A stretch of DNA of 30,103 nt from CAZJZH01 sp964550465 (GTDB taxonomy: Bacteria; Patescibacteriota; Patescibacteriia; JACRDY01), in assembly GCA_964550465.1 (NCBI GenBank), contig CAZJZH010000005.1, positions 1 through 30,103 of the forward strand, read 5' to 3'. Both the position numbers and the translations under genes were made by a program. The notes under the pieces were generated by a model. That model was not told the origin of the DNA. It searched no databases and was given only the letters and a program-made list of their open reading frames with translations. Shown here one piece after another: positions 1 to 8,412 of this stretch (its first letter is position 1; every line of letters begins with the position of its first letter).

Positions 1-1
1 C

Positions 2-1291
2 ATCATCACCGATGATGATCTGCGGGCGGTTGACAGCATCAGCCAAAGCGGCATCCAGACCTTTTTAGATGGCAAAGACGGTACATTAGACACCTACCTG
101 ACCCGTTCAGAAGGGCGCGATGAGAATGGTGATGATATTACCGAGCGAGCCCTATCTGCAGCTGAAGCTATTTACGAAGTGGCCCAGCGCTGGAATGTTT
201 CACCAAAGATGCTGCTGGTCTTACTGCAAAAAGAACAGAGCTTGATTGAAGACGACACCCCCTCGCAAAAACAGTATGACTGGGCAACTGGTTATGCGGT
301 CTGCGATAGTTGTTCGCTTAATGACCCAGTTATTCAACGCTGGAAAGGCTTTTATAAGCAAATCAACAGCGCCGCGGCCCAGTTTGATTATTACCTGGAA
401 AACCCCAACGAGTTTGGCTTCCGTAAGGGTGAAACCTATACCATTGACGGCGTGACAGTCACCCCAGAGACCACCGCCACTGCCGCACTGTATAACTACA
501 CCCCACACATTCATGGTAACAAGCTGTTCCACACTATTTGGAATCGCTACTTTGCCAAGCGCTACCCAGACGGCTCACTACTGCAAGTCGCTGGTGAAGA
601 CGGTGTTTGGTATATCCAGTACGGCACGCGCCGGCCAATCAAATCAAAGCTAGCCCTGGTGACTCGTTTTGATACTTCAAAAATTATCACGGTCTCCCGC
701 GGTGATCTAGAGTCGTATCCTACTGGTTGGCCAATTAACCTTGGTAACTACTCAATAGTAGAATCCCCTCGTGGTCAACGCTACTTAATCGTCGATGACG
801 AGCGGCGGCCAATTATCTCTGATGAAGTATTCCGACAAATCGGCTGGAACCCTGAAGAAGTCGAACCGGTTGATCAAGCCACGCTCGACAGCTTCTTCCA
901 GGGTCCCGCCATTACTGCCAACTCTGTCTATCCGCAAGGCATCCTCGCCCAAGATAGTCAGACCGGCGGTGTCTACTTTGTCCAAGACGGCAAAAAAGCA
1001 CCCATTGTAGCACCAGAAATTATCACCGTTAACTTCCCTGGTCGCAACAAGGTTGAACTATCGCCCGAGCAGCTGGAACAATACGAAACGATTGACCCTG
1101 TCCTCTTCCAAGACGGCACCCTGGTCAAACCACGAGAGTTCCCGGAAGTCTACGTCGTCTCAAACGGTGAACTGCGCTGGATTCCTGACGAAGAAACATT
1201 TATCACGCTGGGCTACCAATGGAGCAACATCATTACCACCTCACAGGCAGCTATCTCTAAGCACCAGCTCGGTCCCGTCTTAAGCTACTAG
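2..1291 (+). CDS. Lysozyme-like secreted protein with four C-terminal beta-rich repeats (5' end missing)
   Basis: The reading frame is open from base 2 through the left window edge, so the true start lies outside; the GTG at 179 is internal. About 429 residues are visible. Residues about 40 to 185 carry features I know from a lysozyme-like family common in Actinobacteria and Patescibacteria: a QKEQSLI segment with a likely catalytic Glu, an ATGY motif, a paired-Cys CDSC, then NSAAAQFDYY and ALYNYTP. Inference: peptidoglycan-acting or wall-binding protein. From about residue 188 (base 563) to the end run four divergent repeats of about 58 residues, each with a pattern like PDGxLxx...VYxVxxGxxRxI...; the fourth is the best conserved. 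Such repeats are usual in surface or wall-attached proteins. The next gene starts 4 nt after its stop. Family recognition is from memory; substrate unknown. Confidence 0.7.
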   Translation: MITDDDLRAVDSISQSGIQTFLDGKDGTLDTYLTRSEGRDENGDDITERALSAAEAIYEVAQRWNVSPKMLLVLLQKEQSLIEDDTPSQKQYDWATGYAVCDSCSLNDPVIQRWKGFYKQINSAAAQFDYYLENPNEFGFRKGETYTIDGVTVTPETTATAALYNYTPHIHGNKLFHTIWNRYFAKRYPDGSLLQVAGEDGVWYIQYGTRRPIKSKLALVTRFDTSKIITVSRGDLESYPTGWPINLGNYSIVESPRGQRYLIVDDERRPIISDEVFRQIGWNPEEVEPVDQATLDSFFQGPAITANSVYPQGILAQDSQTGGVYFVQDGKKAPIVAPEIITVNFPGRNKVELSPEQLEQYETIDPVLFQDGTLVKPREFPEVYVVSNGELRWIPDEETFITLGYQWSNIITTSQAAISKHQLGPVLSY

Positions 1292-1295
1292 TGAT

Positions 1296-2087
1296 ATGTC
1301 ACTGGTCTTCGCCGCTATTACCCCACACCCGCCGCTGCTACTGGAAAGCATTGGTAAAGACGCCAGCAAGCAGCTGGCAAAAACTGCTCAGGCCTTTAAG
1401 CAACTGGAGCAAGAGCTCTATGCTGCGCAACCAGACGTGATTGTTATCGTCTCTCCGCACGGATCGATTTTACCAGACAGTTTTATTCTCAATCTATCCA
1501 GTCAGTACCGGGTCGACTTCAGTGAGTTTGGCGATTTCTCTGACCAAAAAACCTTTAAGCCACACATCCCGTTCATCGAGATGTTACGTAGTGAACTACG
1601 ACAACAGACTGCTATCACCGTCACCTCTGAAGAAGTGCTCGATCATGGCGTGGCAGTGCCGCTACTGTTTTTGACGGAAAATCTCAAACAAACTGCTATC
1701 GTACCGATCAGCCACTGCTTACTGGACTACCCCGCCCATCTCAAGTTTGGCCAAGCCTTGCGAGAAGAAATTATGAGCACTAATACTCGGGTGGCCGTCA
1801 TCGCCTCTGGTGATCTATCACACCGGCTCTCAAAAAATAGTCCCGCCGGCCACCACCCGCAGGCTGAAGCTTTTGATGCTGCGGTCCAAGAAAAAATTCG
1901 CGCTAAAGATATTGACGGGCTATTCAAGCTTGATCCACAGCTGATTGAAGACGCTCAAGAGTGTGGTCTGCGCTCATTTGCCGTACTGTTTGGCGTACTC
2001 GATGAGCTCAACTACCAGCCACAGCTATTGTCATACGAAGCGCCATTTGGCGTGGGTTACCTGACGGTCAATTTTGTCTTGCACTAG
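1296..2087 (+). CDS. LigB-type class III extradiol dioxygenase-like protein (AmmeMemoRadiSam-type)
   Basis: A 263-residue protein of the LigB/Memo fold. Visible family motifs are PHPPLLL with H11, the SPHG motif with H55, LDHGVAVPL, SGDLSH and a late ECGLRSF. H11 and H55 match the metal-binding histidines of LigB enzymes. In many bacteria this domain is fused to an AMMECR1 domain and encoded with a radical SAM protein (the AmmeMemoRadiSam trio); here the protein ends after the LigB domain and neither partner is present in the window. Biochemical role is not established for this group, so I assign only the family. It starts 4 nt after the preceding stop, suggesting co-transcription, and a hairpin with a U-tract follows its stop codon. 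Confidence 0.75.
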   Translation: MSLVFAAITPHPPLLLESIGKDASKQLAKTAQAFKQLEQELYAAQPDVIVIVSPHGSILPDSFILNLSSQYRVDFSEFGDFSDQKTFKPHIPFIEMLRSELRQQTAITVTSEEVLDHGVAVPLLFLTENLKQTAIVPISHCLLDYPAHLKFGQALREEIMSTNTRVAVIASGDLSHRLSKNSPAGHHPQAEAFDAAVQEKIRAKDIDGLFKLDPQLIEDAQECGLRSFAVLFGVLDELNYQPQLLSYEAPFGVGYLTVNFVLH

Positions 2088-2138
2088 CAGTTGGGAGGGC
2101 TGACTAGGCGTAGGCCATCACACCCTACTGCTTTTTTA
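2087..2138 (+). terminator. Probable rho-independent terminator
   Basis: The arm GCAGTTGGG (2087-2095) pairs with CCCTACTGC (2123-2131) with a single T-T mismatch, and six T follow at 2132-2137. The left arm begins at the last base of the LigB-type gene's stop codon. The loop is long (27 nt) but contains a smaller GC-rich hairpin. It would separate that gene from priA. Confidence 0.5.
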
Positions 2139-2149
2139 TATGCTGCCTC

Positions 2150-4024
2150 ATGTTTGCTGATATCGTCCCAACCGTGCGCTTGCCTCGCCACCTCCTCCAC
2201 TTTACCTACGCCGTGCCCGATGCACTGGTCGATGTGCTTACAGTTGGTCATGTGGTGACCGTGCCGTTTCGCAATCGACCAACTATTGGCGTGGTGACCG
2301 CCCTACACCAGCAATTACCTGCTGGCCTGCCAGCTAAACAGATCAAATCACTCAATGGTCTAGCAGCTGATGAGCCGCTGGTGACTGCTGACCAATTAGC
2401 GCTGGCTGACTGGTTAGCGAACCACTACGCCAGTTCACTCGGCTTGGTGATCAAAATCTTAGTCCCCGCCATCCCAAAAAACAAACAACAGCTGCGCCGC
2501 CGCACAGTACCACTAGCACCCTACACCGCCACCCCAGCACCAACCAGTCCCGGCCAACTGCTGTGGTACCGCAGTGTCAACCAAAAAGACAACTGGCTGG
2601 CTGGCCTGCTTGAGCAGGACAAGCAAGAGTCTAACGGCCAAACACTGCTCCTAGTCCCTACCATGCAGGCACTGACGTCGGCTGGGCGCTATCTCTCCCC
2701 GGCAGTGCGCCAACAGACAGTCTTTGTCGGCGGTGAGAAAAACAAAACAGAAGAATTAGCAGACTGGCGAGCGGTCCTGACTGGTCAGGCAAAATATATT
2801 GTCGGCACACGGGCAGCTGTCTTCATGCCCTTTCAGCAGTTGCAGCATATTATTGTAGATGATGAATACGACGACAGCTTTAAGCAGTGGGACCAGAACC
2901 CACGCTATGATGCTCGCGCTGCGGCTGGTTGGCTAGCTGCCAAACATGCCTGTGCCTTGACCGTTACTACACCCGCACCGCGCGTTGCCACCTACGCTGC
3001 TTGGCAAGACCGTGGTATTACCAAAAGCGATACCACGCCGCTAGCAGTCAAGCTGATCGACCGCCGAGCCGAGCTACGCGGCGGTATGACCGAACAGCTA
3101 TCAGACCGCACGCTAGCAGCCATGACGGAGACACTAACGGCTCAACAGAGCGTCTTTCTCTTTATTAATCGCCGTGGCGTAGCCCGGGCGGCTGTCTGTG
3201 GTGACTGTGGTCATACCCCCAGCTGTCCCAGCTGTTTATTGCCCTTAGCGGTCCACCAGGAACAGCTCCAGTGCCACCATTGCCGCTACCAGACTGCTAT
3301 GCCAACACAGTGCCCTCGTTGCCATGGTACAGATTTCAAATTTCCCGGTAGCGGTAGTCAGTCACTGGAAACATTTGTCCGCCAGCAGTTCCCTGATCAC
3401 CCGGTTGTCCGCATAGATGCCGACACTACCACCGCTCCCACGCCAACAGCCACTGAGCCAACTATTTTTATCGGCACGGAGTTGGCGATTGACCAGCTAC
3501 CTTGGCAGCAGATCGGCATGACCGCTATTACCTCTGCTGATAACCTGCTGTCAGTACCATCATTTAGTGCCAACGAAAAGGCCTGGATCCTCCTCAGTCG
3601 CCTACGAGCGGCTGCCCAGGCTAGTAGTCAGCAACCACTGCATCTGCAGACCTATGCTGCTGATCACTCCCTACTGCAGCACTGGACTATTTACGACGAT
3701 GACTGGTTTTATCAGCAGGAGTTAACCAGCCGCCAAGAGCTGGCCTATCCACCGTATGGTCGTTTAACCAATATCATCTGCCAAGCCAGTAGCGCTGCTA
3801 CCGCAGAACGGGACAGCCAGCAGGTCTATCAAGCCTTGACAAAAATAAAAAAAGAGAGCAAAATAGAGGCTACTATTATTGCACCGCAAGCTATATATAC
3901 TCAGCAATTGCGGGGCCGCTATCGCCGGGTCATCATCATTAAACACCAACAGCCTATTGCCACCCTACTGGCCGCCGTGCCAACGAGCTGCATTATCGAC
4001 GTTGACCCAATAGAATTACTATAA
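2150..4024 (+). CDS. priA: Primosomal protein N' (PriA) with degenerate helicase motifs
   Basis: A 624-residue PriA. In active PriA, a superfamily 2 helicase, the protein recognises stalled forks and reloads the replisome. The N-terminal DNA-binding part (residues 1 to about 110, FADIVPTVRLPRHLLHFTYAVP) is well preserved. The zinc-binding region is complete: CGDC, CPSC, CHHC and CPRC pairs from about residue 348. The helicase core is not. I find no GxGKT Walker A motif where one belongs before LLLVPTMQAL, the DEEH box reads DDEY (about residue 237), and the QVAGRAGR-type arginine motif is replaced by SRLRAAAQA. So it probably works as a structural loader without ATPase activity, as has been described for actinobacterial PriA. 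Gene order priA-def-fmt is the usual one. No clear SD precedes the ATG. Confidence 0.9.
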   Translation: MFADIVPTVRLPRHLLHFTYAVPDALVDVLTVGHVVTVPFRNRPTIGVVTALHQQLPAGLPAKQIKSLNGLAADEPLVTADQLALADWLANHYASSLGLVIKILVPAIPKNKQQLRRRTVPLAPYTATPAPTSPGQLLWYRSVNQKDNWLAGLLEQDKQESNGQTLLLVPTMQALTSAGRYLSPAVRQQTVFVGGEKNKTEELADWRAVLTGQAKYIVGTRAAVFMPFQQLQHIIVDDEYDDSFKQWDQNPRYDARAAAGWLAAKHACALTVTTPAPRVATYAAWQDRGITKSDTTPLAVKLIDRRAELRGGMTEQLSDRTLAAMTETLTAQQSVFLFINRRGVARAAVCGDCGHTPSCPSCLLPLAVHQEQLQCHHCRYQTAMPTQCPRCHGTDFKFPGSGSQSLETFVRQQFPDHPVVRIDADTTTAPTPTATEPTIFIGTELAIDQLPWQQIGMTAITSADNLLSVPSFSANEKAWILLSRLRAAAQASSQQPLHLQTYAADHSLLQHWTIYDDDWFYQQELTSRQELAYPPYGRLTNIICQASSAATAERDSQQVYQALTKIKKESKIEATIIAPQAIYTQQLRGRYRRVIIIKHQQPIATLLAAVPTSCIIDVDPIELL

Positions 4025-4026
4025 CT

Positions 4027-4485
4027 ATGGAGCTGGTTACTGTTCCCAACGACATCTTAACCACCAAGACCGCGCCGGTCGATGCAGCTGAAATTGGCAC
4101 TCCAGCCTTTCAGCAGTTTTGTGATGAGATGATTGCCATCATGAAAGAGTATAAAGGTATCGGCATTGCCGCGCCGCAGGTGGGTCGCAGCAGCGCCGTT
4201 ATGGTGGTCAATACCGGTGATGTACCCACAGTCTTCATCAACCCAGTTATTACCAAAAAGTCACTCAAAGGTGAGGTAGATGAAGAAGGCTGTCTGTCCA
4301 TCCCGGGTCGCTTTGGCTTGGTCAAACGGGCCAAGCAGGTGCGAGTACGATTTACCGATCGCCACGGCCAACTCCAAGAAGAGCAAGCTTCCGGACTGTT
4401 TGCTCGGGTGATTCAGCATGAAATTGATCACCTCAATGGCATCCTCTTTACCAGCAAAATGATTAAAGAAGTGATTCATGAGTAA
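4027..4485 (+). CDS. def: Peptide deformylase
   Basis: A 152-residue metalloenzyme that removes the formyl group from the N-terminal methionine of new proteins in the cytosol. All three family motifs are intact: GIGIAAPQVG (residues 44-53), EEGCLSIPG with the metal ligand C89, and QHEIDHLNG with ligands H131 and H135 and catalytic E132. Length is normal for a short bacterial deformylase. It starts 2 nt after priA and its last codons overlap the fmt start by 8 nt, so the three genes are translated from one mRNA. It works in sequence with the product of fmt: one adds the formyl group on initiator tRNA, the other removes it. Confidence 0.96.
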   Translation: MELVTVPNDILTTKTAPVDAAEIGTPAFQQFCDEMIAIMKEYKGIGIAAPQVGRSSAVMVVNTGDVPTVFINPVITKKSLKGEVDEEGCLSIPGRFGLVKRAKQVRVRFTDRHGQLQEEQASGLFARVIQHEIDHLNGILFTSKMIKEVIHE

Positions 4486-5341
4486 CGCACTGTCCACACG
4501 CCTACTATTGATGGGCACGCCCTACTTCGCCGTGCCGGTTTTTGATGCTCTGCTGGCCAGTGGTCAGTACGATATCGTTGGCGTCGTCACTCAGCCAGAC
4601 AAGCCAGTAGGACGCAAACAAAGACTGACGCCGCCGGCCGTCAAAGCCTGGGCGACTGAACATGACCTACCGGTCTATCAGTTTGCGTCACTCAAAGACC
4701 CAGCAGCAGCCCAGACTATTACTGAACTCAAACCCGACATCGCGGTGGTGGCTGCGTATGGTAAGCTGATCCCGAAAACTATTTTAGACATTCCGCAACA
4801 TGGCTGTGTTAATATTCACCCCTCACTGTTACCAGAGTACCGTGGGCCATCCCCTATTCAAACCGCCCTGCTAGACGGTGCGGTGCGGACCGGTGTGTCA
4901 ATTATGTTGCTGGATGAAGAAATGGACCATGGTCCGATCCTTGGTCAACGCACTACTGAAGTACTAGCTGATGACACCAACCAAAGCCTGCAACATAGCT
5001 TGGCCTGTGAAGGCGCTGACTTGTTACTCGAACTGCTGCCAGACTACTGCGCTGGTCGACTACAACCACAACCACAGAATCATGCTGAAGCGACATTTAC
5101 CACGCTACTCCATAATGCCGATGCCCAGATTGACTGGAACAAGCCGGCCAATGAAATTGACTGTTTGATTCGCGCCATGCACCCCGAGCCTGGTGCTTGG
5201 ACAGACGTCACCGGCACGCGCGTCAAAGTCCTCAAAGCCCACTTGGAAGGCACAGAGTTAATCCTCGACCAAGTCCAGCCGGCTGGCAAACAGCCGATGA
5301 GCTACGAAGAGTTTCTCAACGGCAACGAACCGCTATACTAA
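4478..5341 (+). CDS. fmt: Methionyl-tRNA formyltransferase
   Basis: A 287-residue enzyme that transfers a formyl group from 10-formyltetrahydrofolate to initiator Met-tRNA. The N-terminal formyltransferase domain shows GTPYFAVP, the VVTQPDKPVGR loop, and the catalytic set N112, H114 (in VNIHPSLLPEYRG) and D150. The usual RWRGAAPIQ reads EYRGPSPIQ here. The C-terminal OB-like domain is present but short (E. coli Fmt is 315 residues), ending MSYEEFLNGNEPLY. The start overlaps def by 8 nt, typical translational coupling. Its TAA stop abuts an AT-rich palindrome (5347-5372). Confidence 0.95.
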   Translation: MSNALSTRLLLMGTPYFAVPVFDALLASGQYDIVGVVTQPDKPVGRKQRLTPPAVKAWATEHDLPVYQFASLKDPAAAQTITELKPDIAVVAAYGKLIPKTILDIPQHGCVNIHPSLLPEYRGPSPIQTALLDGAVRTGVSIMLLDEEMDHGPILGQRTTEVLADDTNQSLQHSLACEGADLLLELLPDYCAGRLQPQPQNHAEATFTTLLHNADAQIDWNKPANEIDCLIRAMHPEPGAWTDVTGTRVKVLKAHLEGTELILDQVQPAGKQPMSYEEFLNGNEPLY

Positions 5342-5346
5342 TTATT

Positions 5347-5372
5347 AATTAATAATGCATAATTAATAATTA
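5347..5372 (+). repeat. AT-rich palindromic repeat, copy 1 (3' end of fmt)
   Basis: A 26-nt AT-rich sequence containing TGCATAATTAATAATT. It is the exact reverse complement of 6069-6094. It begins 6 nt after the fmt stop codon. A shorter copy lies after mnmA (21034-21049). Relative to the gene upstream of each, all three copies point the same way. Confidence 0.85.
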
Positions 5373-5390
5373 GGTGAAGCGGTTTTTTCT

Positions 5391-5420
5391 TTGGCAAAAA
5401 CATGGTAGGATAATTGTAAT
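5391..5420 (+). promoter_or_regulatory. Candidate promoter of the 182-residue unknown gene
   Basis: TTGGCA at 5391-5396 and TGTAAT at 5415-5420, 18 nt apart, resemble sigma-70 -35 and -10 boxes; an alternative -10 GATAAT at 5409 is too close. A GGGAG Shine-Dalgarno at 5451-5455 stands 7 nt before the ATG at 5463. Confidence 0.45.
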
Positions 5421-5462
5421 AGACAGATTAACCGTCCTTTTCATCAACACGGGAGTAGTATT

Positions 5463-6011
5463 ATGACAGAATTTCCTATACCGATACCAGCCGAAGAACT
5501 GCGGCAGCAAGAGTTCGGAAACATCGCTCTCATGTACTGGCCACTACTGCACAGTCGGACCACCTGGCTCAACAGCCTGTCTTTCGACAACCTGCTCTTG
5601 ATCTACGATGCTGCCTCCGAAGCAGAGCACGAGGCAAAAACCCCCATCGAACATATCGTCATTCAAAAAGCCTCTTGTGCTATTGACTGGTGGCGCATAT
5701 GGGGCAACTGTCCTGACGGTGACCCTATCGAAGCGACAGCCGATGCAAAGGTGCGACAATTGCTACCAGAAGAAGTGGCTGCCGAGAAATCCTTTGAGGA
5801 ACAGGTCTTGAAGTGCGTTGCTATAATGAGACAACATCATGGTGACGACACGCCCTACGAAGTCGCTGAGCAAATCTTCAATGGCTTTACCCTGGAACAG
5901 TGGCAAGCGGCCGCCTTCGATCACGACACCTGGGTCACAATCGAGCGTTGGACTGATACTGATACGGTAGCTGCAAGGATTGCACAACAAAAAATCCAGG
6001 AACTCTCTTAG
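5463..6011 (+). CDS. Unknown protein, 182 residues, self-contained transcription unit
   Basis: I do not recognise this protein. It is acidic, probably soluble and largely helical, with many Trp (WPLL, TTWLNS, IDWWRIWG, EQWQAA, ERWTD), no signal peptide and no membrane segment. The segment CAIDWWRIWGNCPDGD has two Cys 10 residues apart, but no metal site is evident. The start is supported by GGGAG 7 nt upstream. It has its own candidate promoter and a good terminator, lies between the 3' ends of fmt (+) and a convergent membrane protein gene (-), and is bracketed by inverted copies of a 26-nt AT-rich repeat. It could be a recently acquired cassette, but there is no recombinase nearby. Real-gene status rests on length, SD and flanking signals. 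Confidence 0.75.
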   Translation: MTEFPIPIPAEELRQQEFGNIALMYWPLLHSRTTWLNSLSFDNLLLIYDAASEAEHEAKTPIEHIVIQKASCAIDWWRIWGNCPDGDPIEATADAKVRQLLPEEVAAEKSFEEQVLKCVAIMRQHHGDDTPYEVAEQIFNGFTLEQWQAAAFDHDTWVTIERWTDTDTVAARIAQQKIQELS

Positions 6012-6031
6012 TCACCTGGACTTCACTACAC

Positions 6032-6058
6032 GCCTCGCCGGCCAGCGGGGCTTTTTTA
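6032..6058 (+). terminator. Rho-independent terminator of the 182-residue gene
   Basis: GCCTCGC (6032-6038) pairs with GCGGGGC (6045-6051) with one G-T pair and a 6-nt loop, followed by six T. It starts 20 nt after the stop codon. Confidence 0.85.
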
Positions 6059-6068
6059 TATCAAAAAA

Positions 6069-6094
6069 TAATTATTAATTATGCATTATTAATT
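6069..6094 (-). repeat. AT-rich palindromic repeat, copy 2 (3' end of ligase-like gene)
   Basis: Exact reverse complement of 5347-5372 over 26 nt. It overlaps the TAA stop (6089-6091) of the O-antigen-ligase-like gene on the minus strand, so read from that gene it has the same direction as copy 1 read from fmt. Confidence 0.85.
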
Positions 6095-7549
6095 ATGTTC
6101 CTGTAGTGTCATCATCACCGCAACCACCCCAATACCCAGCGGATGATTAAGATACGGCGAAAAGGCTGAGGTAGCGGCTATTGCTACTAAAATAACTGCC
6201 CAAGCAGCAATATACGGCCGCTCAGAGGCCACAGAATGCCCCCACAGGCGCGCTAACAGCCAGAGGTATACCAATAGACCTACCAGCCCTATTTTTAGCC
6301 AAATATCAAGGTATCCGAGCTCAAACGCCGTGGTAGTGTACCAGCCGTCCGGATAGCGCTCAACAATCCGCGGATCTTGACTCTGGTAGGTCACCGCTGT
6401 GCCAAAACCAGACCCGATAACCGGGTGCACCACGATGGCGCTGATCAGTGGCTCAACCTGCGCCAGTCGTGAGGCACCAGCTGCTTCGCTGGCCGAACCA
6501 GTCACCCGCTCAGCAATCAGTGCCCCAGATCCGCCACCAGCCAGCCAGCTAATCGACTGGTACTGAACAGTCACTACTGCCACCATAATAATCAGGCCAA
6601 TCATTAACCGCGGCCACTGCCCTCGATGGTGCCACAGGTACCAACCGATCACCACTACTGCGGCTGCGGCCGCGCCCACCCAGAAGCTGCGCGACAAACT
6701 TAATACTACCGTGTAGCTACTAGCCAGCCAGATCCAGATCCACCAGCCGCGCAGCTGGTCGGTTTTTGTACCCAGCAGCACCACACTGGCCATGGCCCAG
6801 GCTGCTAAGCTGTATAGCTGGGACTGGAAAAAGACGCGCCACAGTGAGTCATTACCTTGCCCAGCATAGGTAATCTCCCCCACGCCGCTGTTACGCAACC
6901 AGTAGTACAGCGGCCGTAAAATACTATCTGGCAATTCCTGGGTGAAGGCTAGGAATGTCGCTATGGTTTTTATACAGGTAATACTGACTGCGGCTATCAG
7001 TAACAGTACCACCAGGCGTTGTTGGGCCTGACCGCGCAGGTGGTCGTAGAGTGGCAGTGCTAGTAAGAAATAGACCCAGGCATTAGCATCAAGCGCCACA
7101 GCGGTCAGACCGTTGCCGCGGCCCACTCCCCACAGCACCGCCCAGGCAATCACCAGCAGTAAGAGCAAGTAGTGCTTCCACCAGCGGCTATGCCGCAGGC
7201 TAAGAAAAGTTTCCGGCCACTGCTTGGTGGTATACCATTGATAGAGTCCTTGGCCAGCCCATACCAGCATCACTACCGCGAAGATGCCGATGCGCAGTGA
7301 GATGCTGAACGACTCTGTTACGGCCAGTGTCAGTAAATGCCCTTTAGCGCCAACAAATAATTCAAACAGTACAGCGTATAGCCCGTATTCAGTCTGTCGA
7401 ATGGTGGCAACAGCTACTGCCAAGACAACCGCTACCCACAGCAGCGGCATCAGCCACGGCCATGTCACTAACCAACCCAAGGCGGATAGAACCTCTAACC
7501 CTAGGCCAGCAGCGATGATGGTGATAAGAGCGCGGGTATCAGTCGTCAT
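6089..7549 (-). CDS. O-antigen ligase / Wzy-like polytopic membrane protein
   Basis: A 486-residue protein with about ten to twelve hydrophobic segments and a large extracytoplasmic loop near residues 335-405. That loop holds ASRLAQVEPLISAIVVHPVIGSGFG followed by a Tyr/Trp-rich stretch (YPDGWYTTTAFELGYLDIWLKIG), the arrangement I know from the Wzy_C/O-antigen ligase family. These enzymes polymerise glycan units or attach them to an acceptor on the outer face of the cytoplasmic membrane. Sequence alone does not separate polymerase from ligase. Its ATG overlaps the upstream GT2 stop by 4 nt (ATGA). It is the last gene of the polysaccharide operon, and its stop codon lies within an AT-rich palindrome. 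Confidence 0.8.
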   Translation of the reverse strand: MTTDTRALITIIAAGLGLEVLSALGWLVTWPWLMPLLWVAVVLAVAVATIRQTEYGLYAVLFELFVGAKGHLLTLAVTESFSISLRIGIFAVVMLVWAGQGLYQWYTTKQWPETFLSLRHSRWWKHYLLLLLVIAWAVLWGVGRGNGLTAVALDANAWVYFLLALPLYDHLRGQAQQRLVVLLLIAAVSITCIKTIATFLAFTQELPDSILRPLYYWLRNSGVGEITYAGQGNDSLWRVFFQSQLYSLAAWAMASVVLLGTKTDQLRGWWIWIWLASSYTVVLSLSRSFWVGAAAAAVVVIGWYLWHHRGQWPRLMIGLIIMVAVVTVQYQSISWLAGGGSGALIAERVTGSASEAAGASRLAQVEPLISAIVVHPVIGSGFGTAVTYQSQDPRIVERYPDGWYTTTAFELGYLDIWLKIGLVGLLVYLWLLARLWGHSVASERPYIAAWAVILVAIAATSAFSPYLNHPLGIGVVAVMMTLQEHN

Positions 7550-8412
7550 AATTCTTTGTTGCGTTTTTGGATACCTAATCCTTGAACCGCGCTAGCCAGG
7601 ACATAACTGATCAACACAAATGGTTGCAGGATCAGCCAAGCCGACAAGCCCAAGTGCTTACGGGTGTAGTAGCTCATGCTGCGCGTCAGCCAGCGCTGTT
7701 TTTTTAGCGGTAACTGCTGAGCAAAGCTCTGGCCTTTGTAGTGCATAATCTGACCACCCGGCCAGAAGCCCACCTGCCAACCGGCGGCTTTGGCCCGGTA
7801 GCAGTAATCAACATCTTCATACCATGACCACAGACCACTATCGAGCGGGCCAATCTGCTCCAGTACATCACGGCGGATCAGCATGGCAGCCCCCATTACC
7901 TGGTCAACTGATGCGGCGGCTGTGTAATCAAAATCATGACAGAGGTAGCGGTGCAGTAACCGTGGCCAGAAATTATGTAGTTTGGTTAAAATGATAATGT
8001 TATCAATCAAGCGCGGAAAACGACGGACTGATTGCTGGATAGAGTCATCTGGGTTGCGCAGCTGTGGGCCTAAGATACCCAGCCGCGGCTGACTGTTCAT
8101 TACCGCCACCATACCGCTTAATACTCTGGGGCGGATAATAGTATCGGCATTGAGTAGCAAGACATGGCGACCGGTGCTGGCTGCTATACCTTGGTTATTG
8201 GCTCGGACATAGCCGGCGTTACCGCTGTTGGCAATCAGTTGTACTTTGGGAAACTGTTCAGTCACCATCTGAGCACTACCGTCACTAGAAGCGTTATCAA
8301 CCACAATCACTTCCAGCGCCACGGCCCCGGCATGCTGATAGATAGACTGCAAACACTGCTGCAGTAACTGCCGTGTGTTCCAGTTAACGATAACGATAGA
8401 CAAATCAATCAT
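7546..8412 (-). CDS. Glycosyltransferase family 2
   Basis: A GT-A fold transferase, probably rhamnosyl- or N-acetylglucosaminyl-transferase-like, but the sugar is not predictable. Visible motifs: LSIVIVNWN at the N terminus, EVIVVDNASSDGS, LIANSGNAGYVRANNQG, LLLNADTII (the DxD equivalent) and a later WYEDVDYCYRAKAAGW, all standard for WcaA/RfbF-type GT2 enzymes. A C-terminal hydrophobic stretch may sit at the membrane. I chose the ATG at 8412 (MIDLSIVIV, 288 residues) over an upstream start at 8469 because AAAGGAT lies just before it and the family motif begins three residues in. It overlaps the preceding gene by 8 nt and ends in TGA. Confidence 0.88.
   Translation of the reverse strand: MIDLSIVIVNWNTRQLLQQCLQSIYQHAGAVALEVIVVDNASSDGSAQMVTEQFPKVQLIANSGNAGYVRANNQGIAASTGRHVLLLNADTIIRPRVLSGMVAVMNSQPRLGILGPQLRNPDDSIQQSVRRFPRLIDNIIILTKLHNFWPRLLHRYLCHDFDYTAAASVDQVMGAAMLIRRDVLEQIGPLDSGLWSWYEDVDYCYRAKAAGWQVGFWPGGQIMHYKGQSFAQQLPLKKQRWLTRSMSYYTRKHLGLSAWLILQPFVLISYVLASAVQGLGIQKRNKEL

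Noticed and set aside
1296..2087. Complete AmmeMemoRadiSam system
   Set aside because: Only the LigB-like component is present; neither an AMMECR1 domain nor a radical SAM protein is encoded nearby.
5347..6094. Insertion sequence with terminal inverted repeats
   Set aside because: The enclosed gene shows no transposase features, no target-site duplication is evident, and a third repeat copy occurs singly at the end of mnmA.
7546..7549. Alternative genetic code with TGA read as glycine
   Set aside because: TGA ends the GT2 gene in a typical ATGA overlap, and no gene here needs in-frame TGA to be complete.
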